Of a DNA stretch of 64,000 nucleotides, positions 1 to 11,418 are shown in pieces. The notes below the pieces were generated by a model. That model worked only from the letters and a program-made list of their open reading frames with translations. It had not been told where the DNA came from and did no database searches. How positions within the stretch are numbered: position 1 is the first letter of the stretch; each line of letters starts with the position of its first letter. Position numbers and translations under genes: made by a program. Origin of the DNA: Hemerocallis citrina (Eukaryota > Streptophyta > Magnoliopsida > Asparagales > Asphodelaceae); the NCBI GenBank assembly GCA_017893485.1, contig CM030364.1, forward strand, positions 41,209,825-41,273,824. The letters run 5' to 3'.

Positions 1-973
1 ATGATTTAATTGTAAGTGCTTTAACCATCTATTTTGTGGTTGTGTCTTCTGTTAGCTAATCAAAATTGGCAACGCGTTTTACTTAAGTACTTAAAGCGGG
101 TCTGTAACCATATTACTTGAAAATTTCCTATCACAGTTTTCTCGATTTACAGCAGCTGTGTTCTTTGCTTGGAATGCTATTCATTATTCAAATGAGCGTA
201 TACCGTATTTGACAATATATAGTATTCAGTATGAGTTACAATCTCCAATCTCTTTTGCAGGAATGAGTGAAGAAGCAGGAGAGTGGAGGCAAAGAGTTAT
301 TCTGAAGAAAAGTGAAAATTAAGGCAATAAATTTCCGAGTGTAATCAACTGAATTTGTTTTAAAACAGGCAAGCCTATGTCAGCAGTTTTTTTAACTCGT
401 AAAAATCTTTTTATGTGTTAATGGAGAGAGTTGGATTATAGATGCACGCCTGATTGATTTATTTAACATTGCTTCAGATAAAGGTTCAGATAATGCACCT
501 AACAATATTTGATTGTATGGTTTTCAACAAATATATCTTCAAGGGCAACTTTCACTTTCTTCTCTATGCTTTCATTTCTTACTCGTTATCATTTACTAGT
601 CTGTTTAGCCCATTGTCCTGAAGATAAGCTACGCTCATCTTTTGAACATATTGTTTTTTAAATCTTCCAGCACTCTCATGAGTCATGGGTCTCCATCCAC
701 AGAGAATGACATTTTAGTTAGCCAGTACATCATTTTTATCCACTACCTGCAAATACAAAAAAAAAATACTAGTACTACAATAAAGACAGACTTAGGACTA
801 GCAGTAGAATGTACCATCTGAAACCTAAACACAACAGAAAATAATACTACTACTACTACTACTACTAATTTAAAACAGAAAAGGTCGAGAATGTCATATC
901 AAAAGGGTCAGGCAATAGAGATGGGTTGGTTGATTGTATTTTGTAGAGCTGCAACATGTGATCATCTTCTTGT

Positions 974-1016
<43 letters not shown>

Positions 1017-1459
1017 TATGGTATTGGCAGCAGCACAGCACAGCAGGTACATGAGAATTGAAGGGGAGAAGATGCAGAGCAGAGCAGCAGAAGTAGAACA
1101 AGACCCATCCATTCATCCATCTTTCTTGGGTTTTATTCACTCACTCAGACAAACATACAATAATAAATATAAGAATGTGAAGAGATCAATGAATGGAGGG
1201 AGGGGATGTAATTGGATGGATGGATGGATGTTGTAATTCCTGCTGCTAGCCGTTATAGCTGTAATCATATACTCCAGTGTCTTTTTTTTCCCCCTAACTA
1301 TGAAAACTAACAGGCCCTCAAAATTCACCCACCAAAAACTAGCAGTAGCAGAGCAGATGCCTGCACCTAGGACTGTCCTTTTAATATGTCATGTTTCCTG
1401 GCCTGGACCAATGTATATCCATTCCATCCCTACCCTATGGCATGTGAACTGGACTCAAC
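1..1459. other. Non-coding flank with a possible terminal exon and microsatellites
   Basis: I see no complete gene here. A pyrimidine-rich stretch ending in AG at 260 is followed by a 20-codon open frame (263-322, MSEEAGEWRQRVILKK... then TAA) that could be the last exon of a + strand gene starting outside the window; I do not recognise it and no other exon is visible. The rest holds an ACT run (845-866) and a CT run (975-1009). Short open frames across the CT run are low-complexity and are not called. Confidence 0.3.
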
Positions 1460-1468
1460 TGTGTTCCA

Positions 1469-2397
1469 GAATTTTTTCCCAAACCGACCTACTTTTTGAA
1501 AGTTTTTCCCAAACCTTACTTTTTTTTTTTTAATTCCCAAAGCGACCCACTCGGTTTTTGAAAGACCGAGTCTAGTATAAACTAGCGCGGTCTTTCAAAG
1601 ACCGAGTCTTGCACTTCGAAAAATCGAAGAGCAAGACTCGGTCTTTGAAAGACCTCGCTAGTTTATACTAGACTCGGTCTGCACTTTAGGGGTTTTAACT
1701 GCGCAGATCTCCTTTCTTCTTCTTCTCTCTCTCTACTTTACTCTATTCTATTTTTCCAACTCATCGGAGGTAGCATGTCCACGTCATCAGGAAGAAAAAT
1801 CCATCCATTTCAGAAGATTAACTCATACAAGTATTTTGCTGAGATGATAGAAAAACCAAAGAAATTCTATAAACTCAGGTTCATAGAATTACTTGGTATA
1901 ATCAACTGATACAAGTATGAGGATCGAAGATATGGAAAAACCAAATAGCACTTCACCTCCGATAGAAAAACCAAAAAAATTCTATAAACTCAGGTTCATA
2001 GAATTACTTGGTATAATCAACTCATGCAAGTATGACGGTTGAGAAATGGGCACTTTATGCAGATGAAGGTCGAAGATATGAAATAATGACTACGAACCTG
2101 TCAGAATACTTCAATTCAGTCTTGAAAGGAGTCCGTAGTTTACCAGTAACTACGATTGTTGAGACGATCTTCTTACGACTCAACTTTTACTTTACTACTC
2201 GTCGACAGGAAGCTAGTAAGCTAGTAAGCTTTTACTTTAAAACCCCTAAAGTGCAAGACTCGGTATTTGAAAGACCGCGCTAGTTTATACTAGACTCGGT
2301 CTTTGAAAGACCGAGTGGGTTGCTTTGGAAATTAAAAAAATAAGTAGGTCGGTTTGAAAAAAACTTTCAAAAAGTAGGTCGGTTTGGAAAAAAAATC
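1469..2397. mobile_element. Mutator-like DNA element (MULE) with 9-bp target duplication
   Basis: The two ends are long inverted repeats of roughly 150-200 bases. Both contain CCAAACCGACCTACTTTTTG near the tip and the palindromic string GGTCTTTCAAAGACCGAGTC further in. The 9 bases TGTGTTCCA flank the element directly on both sides (1460-1468 and 2398-2406), the duplication length typical of Mutator-like elements. The interior contains a tandem duplication of about 125 bases (near 1830-2030) and a transposase fragment. At 929 bp it is far too short to be autonomous. A separate direct repeat of about 35 bases (CCCTACCCTATGGCATGTGA...) also lies on both sides, which suggests a pre-existing tandem duplication at the target. 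Confidence 0.75.
2032..2283 (+). pseudogene. MULE transposase fragment
   Basis: An 83-codon frame inside the Mutator-like element. The part MTTNLSEYFNSVLKGVRSLP followed by a leucine/phenylalanine-rich helix resembles the C-terminal part of plant MuDR-type transposases, in the stretch just before the SWIM zinc finger. The catalytic DDE core and the zinc finger are absent. The last 20 or so codons run into the terminal inverted repeat and are not transposase. It is a remnant left by internal deletion, with no expected activity. Confidence 0.6.
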
Positions 2398-2533
2398 TGT
2401 GTTCCATCCCTACCCTATGGCATGTGAACTGGACTCAAACTGTGAAGACAAGAGAATATTACCTTCTTCTGTGTATAAACCTCTTTAATTATTACTCCCT
2501 CCAATTTGAAATCTATCTTTATATCTATAACTA

Positions 2534-2754
2534 CTAGTATGATGCACGTGCGATGCACGTGGAGGAGGAAGGAAAAGGACAAAAAAACCTCTAGAATGAT
2601 GCACGTGCAATGCACGTGGAGGAGGAAGGAAAAGGACAAAAAAAAACATACCAACACGTGCGCTGCACGTGTTTGCACACATACAAAAAAGAATAAAAAA
2701 TTATTTATTTGTTTGGAACCCCATCTCTCCCATTATAATAGTTATATATATAGA
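2534..2754 (-). mobile_element. Small Helitron-like element, minus orientation
   Basis: On the minus strand it starts TC after an A (2754-2753), runs through TATTATAATGGGAGAG, and ends with hairpin-forming strings such as GTGCATCGCACGTG shortly before CTAG (2537-2534), followed by T. TC...CTAG between A and T with a 3' hairpin is the Helitron layout. It carries two copies of the terminal hairpin block (near 2541 and 2596), so the 3' end is internally duplicated. It encodes nothing. Confidence 0.5.
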
Positions 2755-3053
2755 TTATAATGGGAGAGATGGGGTTGGAAACAAATAAACAATTTTTTAT
2801 TCTTTTTTGTATGTGTGCAAACACGTGCAGCGCACGTGTTGGTGGTTTTTTTTGTCCTTTTCATTCCCTCCACGTGCATCGCACGTGCATGATACTAGTA
2901 ACTATTATAATAGGAGAGATGGGGTTGGTAAACAAATAAACAATTTTTTATTTTTTTGTGTATGTGTGTCAACACGTGCAGTGTATGTGTTGGTAGTTTT
3001 TTTTGTCTTTTTTATTCTCCCTCCACGTGCATCGCACGTGCATGATATTATAG
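2755..3053 (+). mobile_element. Two tandem Helitron-like units facing the minus unit
   Basis: From 2755 the sequence TATAATGGGAGAGATGGGGT repeats in + orientation the start of the neighbouring minus unit, giving a large head-to-head palindrome centred near 2747. The first unit ends with GTGCATCGCACGTG and CTAG at 2895-2898. A second unit follows at once (ACTATTATAATAGGAGAGAT from about 2901) and ends with the same hairpin near 3040 but a degraded terminus. No coding capacity. A true TC start cannot be seen for the first unit. Confidence 0.45.
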
Positions 3054-3962
3054 ATTTCTACATGTCTGTTAAGAAAAAATTTAAAATTGATAAAAAGTAC
3101 ATAAATGACTTCATGGCCTTCAGTTACAACTAAAAAGTACAAAGTATATATATATATATATAAATACCATCTATCAAATTTTAGTAGATAGACTGTGATC
3201 AAAGCAAACATGCCTGACTTCATTGCCTTGGCCTGCTGGCTGCTGCTGCTGCTGCTGCATGCTGAAACCCTAACAACCAACAACCATCCAATTAAGGATG
3301 ATTTTCTTCTCTCTGTGAACACAAAATCTGTGTTCTCATAGAATAATAGCCAATATCAATAATTAGGGTTAGGTTCAGTTTTCAGTTTCCTCATAGGAAT
3401 CCAAACAAAACATCCATCTAATAAAAAGTCAAAACCCATATGCCCATTTTTTTAAACTTGTGATTTATCAAAATCAAAGACTAGACGTTTCAGGATCCAC
3501 CACGTGTAAAATCCCTGCGATATTCCAGTTCCCACTAGTTACCTCGGCTCCAGTTCAGAAAAAGGAGCAACAAAGCTCTTACCTCTTCACATGGGATGGA
3601 TGTGGGTGCTGTTGCCCCCCTTCTTCTTCTTCTTCTTCTTCTTCAACAATATTGGATTTGATGTTCAAGTTGGTACTAGTTTTTTAGGGCCGACAGTTCA
3701 TCGAGGTTTGATTGGATTTGATGTGAGTGAGATAGAGGAGGGAGGGAATGGGACCAACTTTAATAATAAATACTCTCGAATTAATTTTAGGACCAGTTTG
3801 ATCGCATCTGTCTGCAACAAGTATCGGTCAGTAAGTAGTAAGTTTCGTGGTTGATGACCAAAATATTAATCCCATTTGTACGATTAATTTCTAATCACTC
3901 TTTGTCTGCGTTATGGGATGAGAGTCTGTGCTGAGTCAGTGTCTGCACAAAGTTTGTAAAGC

Positions 3963-3993
<31 letters not shown>

Positions 3994-4992
3994 CTCTCAT
4001 TGCGTCTAGCAGCAAGCAATACACACAACAAGTGAAGTCAAGTTAAAACATTGATTACATACTTCCCCGTTTCTTCAAAGGGTCATGGTTCTTCAACATT
4101 GATGATTTGAGTCTTAAAACCTTAAAATATTAAGGAGGTTTTCTTTTCTTCCTAACCACCAAAAACTATTTTTTGACAATACGAACGAAGGGCATGCATA
4201 TATATAATTCCTTGCCTTGCCTATGGGCTGATTAGGAGGAGAGAGGAACAACAATAAACCAAGATAGGGGGCTTATTAAGCTAATGGGCTATTAAACTTT
4301 AAACAAGTAAATTAGCTTGTACTCAAATGGGCCAACAAAGTCCGCACATCGTTGCAGCCCAATATCTAAGAAAGGACCAATTCAAGACGGAATGGGCCTT
4401 GCTAATTAAATAATAATCAACTAATCAAAAAAAAAAAAAAAAAAAAAAAAAGTTCAAAATCAGAAATTTAAGACCCATTCCAATTTACAAGACAATTATT
4501 AGAATGATGTCCATGAATTCAACCCAATAGCTTGTACATTTCATTAATTCTTTTGCCCATGCATCTTTCTTATCAAAGATTAAGAGGGGAAAAAAGCAGA
4601 AAAACAATCTTCACAAAACAAATTGACAACATATATCACACTGTTCTAAGTCAGCAAAAAATAATAATCCCAAAAAATTCAAATTTGAAAACCCAAAAAG
4701 AATCCATCCCCACATAAAACAAGAGCTGAAAACCCAGAACCAGCAGAGAAAAAGAGAGAAGAAAAAAGACAAACCACACCCCAAAACAAATCAATTAAAA
4801 AATATATCAAACCACCCCCCCCACCCACCCACACACACACACAAAAAAAACTTATTAAAAATATATCATTTCCCACCTCCCTATATATATACTGTTGTTA
4901 CTCAAACCTACTGTAATTACACAAATATTAATTAATTAGTTTCTTTTTCCTTTATTTACCCTTCCACCCCACCCCCTCATTTTTTCACACAG
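3054..4992. other. Non-coding region upstream of the PLATZ gene
   Basis: I see no gene. It holds short simple repeats (TA near 3148-3162, CTG near 3238-3258, CTT near 3620-3642, AAAT near 3964-3991) and an A run of about 25 (4427-4451). It presumably includes the distal promoter of the PLATZ gene, but no site can be named from sequence alone. Confidence 0.5.

Positions 4993-5031
<39 letters not shown>
4993..5031. repeat. Poly-C tract of 39 bases
   Basis: An uninterrupted run of 39 cytosines about 220 bases upstream of the PLATZ start codon. Similar runs of 37-43 occur twice more in the window. Confidence 0.95.
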
Positions 5032-5033
<2 letters not shown>

Positions 5034-5099
5034 CCACCACAAAAAAAAAAAAACTTTCCTCTGGACCTGTACGTAATTTTCCCCTCACCTACTGGCTTT

Positions 5100-5207
5100 T
5101 GCCACCTTCCCTTTATAAGTAGAGTAAGTACCATACCAAGAAGCTACGAGAGAGGGTTGTTATTTCTTCTTCTTATTCTTCTTCCTCTTCTGTTTCTGAT
5201 ATATACG

Positions 5208-5253
<46 letters not shown>
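5100..5253 (+). promoter_or_regulatory. Putative core promoter and 5' UTR of the PLATZ gene
   Basis: TTTATAA at 5112-5118 is a plausible TATA box, placing transcription start near 5140-5150. The presumed leader contains CTTCTT runs and an AG microsatellite (5211-5250) ending just before the start codon. GA/CT-rich leaders are common in plants. No start-site data are available here. Confidence 0.5.
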
Positions 5254-7049
5254 ATGGCGATGAGGGTGGAGTTACCAGGGTGGCTTGAAGGGCTTGTAGA
5301 GGAGAGCTTCTTTGTTGGTTGTGGGACCCATGAGAGCATGAAGAAGAACGAGAAGAACATCTTCTGCCTCGACTGCTGCATCAGCATCTGCCCCCACTGT
5401 GCCAACTCCCACCCTTCTCACCCCCTCCTTCAGGTTAATTAGTTACTTAATTCCTAGTATATATTTTCTTATCATCTCACCCGGCCCCTCTTTTCATATA
5501 TTTTTTTTCAAATTAGTCCTTGCATGTGCTGTGTATGTTGTATCTTAATTTAGGGTTTAATTGTGTTGTTTAATTTAATTTTTGCGTGTTTGTATCTCTG
5601 GGGTTTTGTAGTTTGATTCAGTTCTTGCATGTTTGTTCATCATTTTTTTAAAAATATATATAATAATAATAATAAAAGATTCTAATTGTAGCTTTTTCTT
5701 GTTTATTTACTATATTTACATATTTAAGGTTTGTGAACTTTTTTACCTTTTTTAGAATCTTTTTCTTGTTTTTGGTTTCTTTGAAAAATATCAGATAATT
5801 AAATAGTGAAATTAAATATAATTTTTTTTTTAAAAAAAAAATTCTTATTTAGTACTGAATTAATTCTGCCGAAAATGAGAATTCTTTGAAATTATGTGAA
5901 TATATATAAATTGAAGAACAAGAAATTAAGCTATTTTGAAAAAGTTACTGCAAATCCAACTTTTACTGCAAGAACTGACCTCCTTTTTTTACAGCCTGTA
6001 GCAAAGCTACAAATCGCTGTCTTTATTTACCCAAAACAAATGGTATTCCATTTGAAACACCAATTTTAGGGTTTCCAAATATAAACTAGCCCTGCTATTT
6101 TTATCCACAAAAGTCCAAAACCAAGGAAGCAAATTACCTGTCTACCCCCAAGTAAATTGCCAGCTTGCTCTGCTGTACTGTTGTCAGAAGGATAAAACAG
6201 TCTTTCCATAAAGTTCGTTGTTTTTTGGGATAAATTTCGGTCAAAGTATCATAATAAATTGCGGATCGAATAAAAAAAAATCTCAACATAGGGTGGGTTT
6301 TTATTTTGGGAAGATAAACAAAAATTCTTTAATTAATATACTTAAGTTACTAGCACTAATCTTTGTTAATTAATTAATTATTTTCAGGTACGAAGGTACG
6401 TTTACAATGACGTAGTTCGGTTGGATGACCTCGAGAAGCTCATAGACTGCTCCTTTGTTCAGGTTAAAAAATTGAGAATTTTTACAAGTATGTTTTTTTT
6501 ATTGGAAATTAAGAAGAAAAAAAATCATGGGATTTGGGACCTAATTGTGAATATTAATTAATACTAATAATTATTTTGAAAAAATGGCAGCCTTATACTA
6601 TAAACAGTGCAAAGGTTGTGTTTTTAAAGCCAAGGCCACCACAGTCGAGGCCTTTCAAAGGGTCAGGAAATATTTGCCTCACATGTGACAGAATTCTTCA
6701 GGAGCCCTTCCATTTTTGCTCCCTGTCCTGCAAGGTGAAGTTACTCAAATGCCCCTGCCATGTGTCTGTTTATTTTTGGTTTATTTATTTATTTATTTAT
6801 TTATTCACATATGGAATAGTACTAGGAGCATGCATTTTAGGAATGAAATTTCACTGTTCAAAATACAGTACCAAAATACTTCTACTGTCTTTTTTTGTTG
6901 CTCAAATTTAGCTAACAATTAATGTATGTTCATATGTTAATTGTATGTTTCGAGGCCTCAGTTGAAAATATAAACTCTTTTAGGATGTTTTTTGTTTGCT
7001 TGATCTATGTATTTAATTAGTATGATGTTTCACACTTGCTTGGTGATCA

Positions 7050-7095
<46 letters not shown>

Positions 7096-7836
7096 CCCGA
7101 TCAATAGGTAGGGTTGGCTCAGTCCTTGCTTAACTTGGTGTTTTTGTAGATAATTGTCATAGAGATTAATATTATTATTGTATTAATTTCTTTTGATAAA
7201 AAGTATTAACTGGGTTATTAATTCTCACATTGTATAATAATAATTGTTTCCTTTTAATATTAGAATCTGAGGCATATAACATATATATATATATACTAGA
7301 TTTGCCCGTGGGCACGTGCCTATGGCACGTCTTCGGAACGATACAAAACACGAAAAGCCTGTAAACAGTAAAACAACAATTATGTAGCTCAAGTTTGAAT
7401 AGCATGACAATAATTAGTTGTAAATAAAAATCCATGTTTCCATTAGTATATGTTGAAAAATAATTATAAATGGAGGTATAAAATCTAACTTCTTAGAACT
7501 TTAAGTGTGAAGTTGAAAAAATATTTACTATTTTCAATATAACATGTACACAAAAAAAAACATTAAAATTCTGAAAATCTAATAATTTCTAAGTAAATAT
7601 AGAAAGAATGGGAGAGAGAGATAGGGTGAGAGAGAAAGAGAGAAATATGAGAAAGTGAAGAGAGAAGAGAGAGAGTAATAAAATAATAAGTTTTTTTGTT
7701 TTGGGGTTTGAAATTTTGGAGGGAAAATATGTTTTGTGAGGTTTGATTTAGGTCTTAGATTTTAGGGGGGATTGATTGTGAGCCACTTGATAGCTTTCTT
7801 TGTAATTTATTATATATCTATATATATATATATATA

Positions 7837-7888
<52 letters not shown>

Positions 7889-8771
7889 CAACTCTCGCGT
7901 TATCTATACTATTATTAAGCAAAGCCTTATTTTGGCGGCTTTTTACTATCATGCCCTCATATACATAAAAAGCTAAAAAAAATATATATGGTTAATTTTG
8001 TAATTTTCACTTCACATTTAGTCTCTATAAAATTTTGTTCTCTCAAAAATTGAAACCGTCTCTTCCTCTCCCTCCATCGAATCCGTGCATTGCACGTGCA
8101 TATCCCCAGTGCAAATTGCACGTTCTAACCCATAAAACGTGCATTGTACGTGCGGATTACTAGTTGTTGTAATGGTGAACACTAGCAAACTTAAACCAAG
8201 TAATTAGTCCCTTGAGCCTCAATCTCGTACCCGGGCAAACCAAATTCCAGGTTGAATTCTAAACTATATTTGCAACAAAATCAGAAAATGATAAAGAGTG
8301 AGATCAAATGGTCAATCAAGGGACCTGAAATGAACTTTTCTTCAAATTCAAATGTGTCACACCTACAAAATCATAACATAAACTGATGCAATGCAATGCA
8401 TGCAGGTTGAACATGTGGTGGAGCAAGGGGAGGACATCTCCAGCATCCTCTTCCGATACGAGTCCAACCTCACCTTCACACACTTTGAGAACCTGCGAAT
8501 GGATGGAGGCTCTGATCTCATGGACGACTATGGCCAGATCACCCCAAACTCCATCCTAGAAGACCCCTTGCAGTACAGGGGGCCCTGCAGCTCATCAAGC
8601 AATGGAGGAGGAGGCAGGGGCATTTCCGGAAGGGCTGACGATGACGACTCGGAGGGTTCTACTAATAAAAAGATAAAGAAGAAGGGGACTAACTCTGGGT
8701 TCATTCCTCAGATGGTTCTTTCACTCAACAGCAGGAGAAAAGGAGCTCCTCATAGGTCTCCTCTTTCTTAA
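5254..8771 (+). CDS. PLATZ zinc-finger transcription factor (4 exons)
   Basis: Exons join in frame at 5254-5433, 6388-6462, 6591-6734 and 8406-8771 (254 codons plus stop); all introns are GT-AG and in phase 0. The family is plant-specific, zinc-dependent and binds A/T-rich DNA in the nucleus. Both family zinc motifs are intact: C23-x2-H26-x11-C38-x2-C41-x4-C46-x2-C49-x3-H53-x2-H56, and C114-x2-C117-x10-C128-x3-C132. Conserved strings KNEKNIFCLDCCISICPHC, RRYVYNDVVRLDDLEKLIDC and PFKGSGNIC support each join. The C-terminal exon is acidic/serine-rich, then basic (KKIKKK, a possible nuclear signal). Length is normal for the family. The start is the first ATG after the AG-rich leader and fits the usual N-terminus. 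Intron 3 (6735-8405) is swollen by TA runs and Helitron pieces. Which PLATZ paralogue this is cannot be told. Confidence 0.93.
7052..7093. repeat. TA microsatellite in PLATZ intron 3
   Basis: An uninterrupted run of about 20 TA units. Confidence 0.95.
7296..7809 (-). mobile_element. Probable Helitron remnant, minus orientation, in PLATZ intron 3
   Basis: On the minus strand the hairpin-like GTGCCATAGGCACGTGCC is followed after about a dozen bases by CTAG (7299-7296) and T, a Helitron 3' end. The 5' end is not defined; I bound the call at the next TA run. AT-rich, non-coding, with a GAGAGA-rich stretch near 7610-7675. Confidence 0.4.
7810..7884. repeat. TA-rich microsatellite in PLATZ intron 3
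   Basis: A long TA run with a few CTA interruptions, next to the Helitron at 7903. Confidence 0.9.
7903..8163 (+). mobile_element. Non-autonomous Helitron (261 bp) in PLATZ intron 3
   Basis: It begins TCTATACTATTATTAAGC directly after an A, and ends with the near-palindrome ACGTGCATTGTACGTG followed by GGATTACTAG, then T. TC start, CTAG end, a 3' hairpin about 10 bases before the end, and insertion between A and T match Helitrons. A second GTGCATTGCACGTG block lies near 8085. No coding capacity. It sits 242 bases before the splice acceptor of the last PLATZ exon. Confidence 0.7.
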
Positions 8772-10263
8772 CTTGTTAGTTACTTATCTGGGTTGATCAT
8801 AAGAGATTTATATATAATATAATATAATATATTAGTAATTTTTGTTAATTAGGGTGTGCTTCTTCTCATAATGCAACTCTCAGTAGGGTTATTATGGGAG
8901 ATTTCTTCTAAAACTAAGTTGGGATTTGGAGAAGGGTACTGCATGTGAAGGGCATTATTGCCATTACTCAATAGGTGAGCATAATTGGCCTTGTTTGAGG
9001 GTTTACATGGTCACCAATTTTGTTATTTGATGTAATGGAATGCAAGGCAATGCAAATCTATATATATATATATAATCATTGATCTATCATACTATATCTA
9101 TTTGTTGAATTTTACATGTTCCTCCATATGTTTATCACTCTCTTGGCTATCTACATATATGAATTTAGCGAAATTAAATTATATTAAGACCTGATTGTAT
9201 TAATAGACTGAGATTATACTATTCTAGCAAGTAGCAACTGAAACTATATATATCATTAATTGATTGTTATAGAGATAGATCTTCTAATATAGGTTATATA
9301 TATATATCCAGAACTCATATATAAATGGATAACTGAGAAGATAAAGAATATGCTGTGGAAACATTCTACATTAGGCTTATACTAAACGAACTATGTCAAA
9401 GTAAAATGAATATGGAAACTGAATTCATTGCTTTAGATCGATACTACTAATTCCGGAGCTGCCTATAGCTTCAGTGATGCAATTTATATCAAATTCGATC
9501 AAGTGTCTATAAAGAGAAAGTTTAACAAAAGTTTATAATCAATTAATTAATTAGATAAATTTATATCTCAAAAAAAAAAAAAAAGATAAATTTGTGAAAA
9601 TCATGCTCTGGAAAACCACAAACTCTGCATATATATTATACATCCAGCTATTAGCTGATGTACAGATAGAAAGTACATACATACATGTATGGAAAAAAGT
9701 TCCTCAAATGGAAAAAAAAAATCAATACAAATTAAGCTAGTGTGTTTTTACCTCATGCTTGAGTAAAAATTCAAAAAAGTTAGTTATCTCAAATCATTCA
9801 TGGATCTATCTATTATACATAAATACAGAAGCATGTGTAGGTACAGTGTTTACCAACAGAAATTACTGTCTCCTTCGTTAGATTCAGTCAGGGTTACTAG
9901 TCAATCAAGTACAAAGATTGGAGCCCACTCACTCAGCCTATTAACTTGCACTCTTTGCCGCAGACTCAAGCCAAGACTGTAACTAGTAATTTGGTCTCAG
10001 ACTCCATGCTTGGTTGAGCTGAGTGGTCCTATATATTAAACCTTTTTTTTTTTTTTTTGTAATTTGTGTGACCAAAATGAATATGACTGGACTCGCGCAA
10101 TCTATCATGAACAAACCAGTTCATGCATGCTATCTGCGGTTTTGGTCAGATTGGCTAAAACAATGGAAATTGCTATTTGTAATCCTCCTCAGTTGTAGAA
10201 TTTGAAAGCATTTTGGACTACACTAATTGCATTGCATGTTTATCATACAAACTGACTCAAAAA

Positions 10264-10265
<2 letters not shown>
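8772..10265. other. Intergenic region downstream of PLATZ
   Basis: AT-rich DNA that includes the presumed PLATZ 3' UTR. I see no further coding exon, RNA gene or defined transposon. Short TA runs and A runs are the only notable features. Confidence 0.5.

Positions 10266-10304
<39 letters not shown>
10266..10304. repeat. TA microsatellite left of an inverted-repeat element
   Basis: A run of about 19 TA units directly abutting the element that follows. Confidence 0.95.
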
Positions 10305-10307
<3 letters not shown>

Positions 10308-10593
10308 GTGCACTCGTCCTTCCCGCATTCGTATCAATCCAAACCGTTCACATTGATCTACACATCTAAATTAGTTTAAATATGTAAAAAAACAAATTAT
10401 TTGAAATTCATTTTTTCATCCATCATGTGACTATAAAAAACAACGATTTTCAACCATACAATTTTATAACACTTCAATAGATGGGCAAATGAATTTCAAA
10501 TGATTTGATTTTACATATTTAGACTAATTTATATGTGTAGATCAATGTGAACGTATTGGATCGTCGATACGAAGACGGGAAGATCAAGTGCAC
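10308..10593. mobile_element. Long inverted-repeat MITE
   Basis: The arms GTGCACTCGTCCTTCCCG... and ...CGGGAAGATCAAGTGCAC pair over roughly 120 bases each (both contain GTTCACATTGATC and a TTTGAAATTCATTT-like inner part) around a short AT-rich loop, so the whole unit could fold into one hairpin. No coding capacity. It lies against a TA run; TA target preference would suggest a Tc1/mariner or TA-preferring MITE, but the flanking repeat hides any target duplication. Confidence 0.6.
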
Positions 10594-10627
10594 ACGGAGG
10601 CCTAGTGCACAACGAAACATTACACAC

Positions 10628-10652
10628 ACTCTCTCTCTCTCTCTCTCTCTCC

Positions 10653-10695
<43 letters not shown>
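10628..10695. repeat. CT then TA microsatellite
   Basis: A CT run (about 10628-10650) and five C are followed by a TA run to 10695 that borders the next inverted-repeat element. Confidence 0.9.
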
Positions 10696-10700
<5 letters not shown>

Positions 10701-11044
10701 CTTCGGTTGCACACTACTTTGGTGAGCACTCCATGAGCACTCACGAAATAGAGCACCTATGACAAATCTGAATCGCTCATATTGTTCTATATACTTCAGA
10801 TAGCCTAACAATAAAAATTCAATTAATTTGAAATTCATTTGTCCATGATTTACATCATCACAAAATTGTATGTCTGAAAATTCGAACAGCATGATGGATG
10901 GGTAAATGAACTTCAAATTACTTGATTTTTTATTGTTAGGCTATCTTAGGCATATAGAACAATTTGAGTGGTTCGGATTTTTCATAGGGTCTTTATTTCA
11001 TGAGTGTTCACGGAGTGCTCACCAAAAGTAGTGTGCAACCGAAG
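10701..11044. mobile_element. Second long inverted-repeat MITE, between TA runs
   Basis: The outer ends CTTCGGTTGCACACTACTTT and its complement near 11023-11044 pair, and pairing continues inward (GGTGAGCACTCC, GCCTAACAATAAAAA and their complements) over about 150 bases per arm. TA microsatellites flank it on both sides. The inner loop shares TTGAAATTCATTT-like sequence with the neighbouring element, so the two may be related. Non-coding. Confidence 0.6.
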
Positions 11045-11048
11045 GGGA

Positions 11049-11051
<3 letters not shown>

Positions 11052-11127
<76 letters not shown>
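11052..11127. repeat. TA microsatellite (about 38 units)
   Basis: The longest TA run in the window, directly beside the inverted-repeat element. Confidence 0.95.
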
Positions 11128-11130
<3 letters not shown>

Positions 11131-11384
11131 TCATGGTGGGGGTGGTGCCTTTCAACAGGGAAAGAAAAAGGACATGGCTCATGTGATCTAGTGTACTAAT
11201 TGGCAGCCAGCCATATATATATTTTGAATCACTATCTCTCTATATGTAAATTTCTTCTTCTCCCCTTAATCTTTCACACTTACCAACTCCATGTAACTTA
11301 TTTACTGTAAATGCTCGTAATATAACGATCTCTGTTAATCTCACCTTTCTATATATATGCAGCTACACATGTAGCCCCACTACT

Positions 11385-11418
<34 letters not shown>

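Noticed and set aside
934..1236. Frames across the CT repeat on both strands
   Set aside because: Low-complexity Ser-Leu or Arg-Glu runs from a microsatellite; no homology or splice support.
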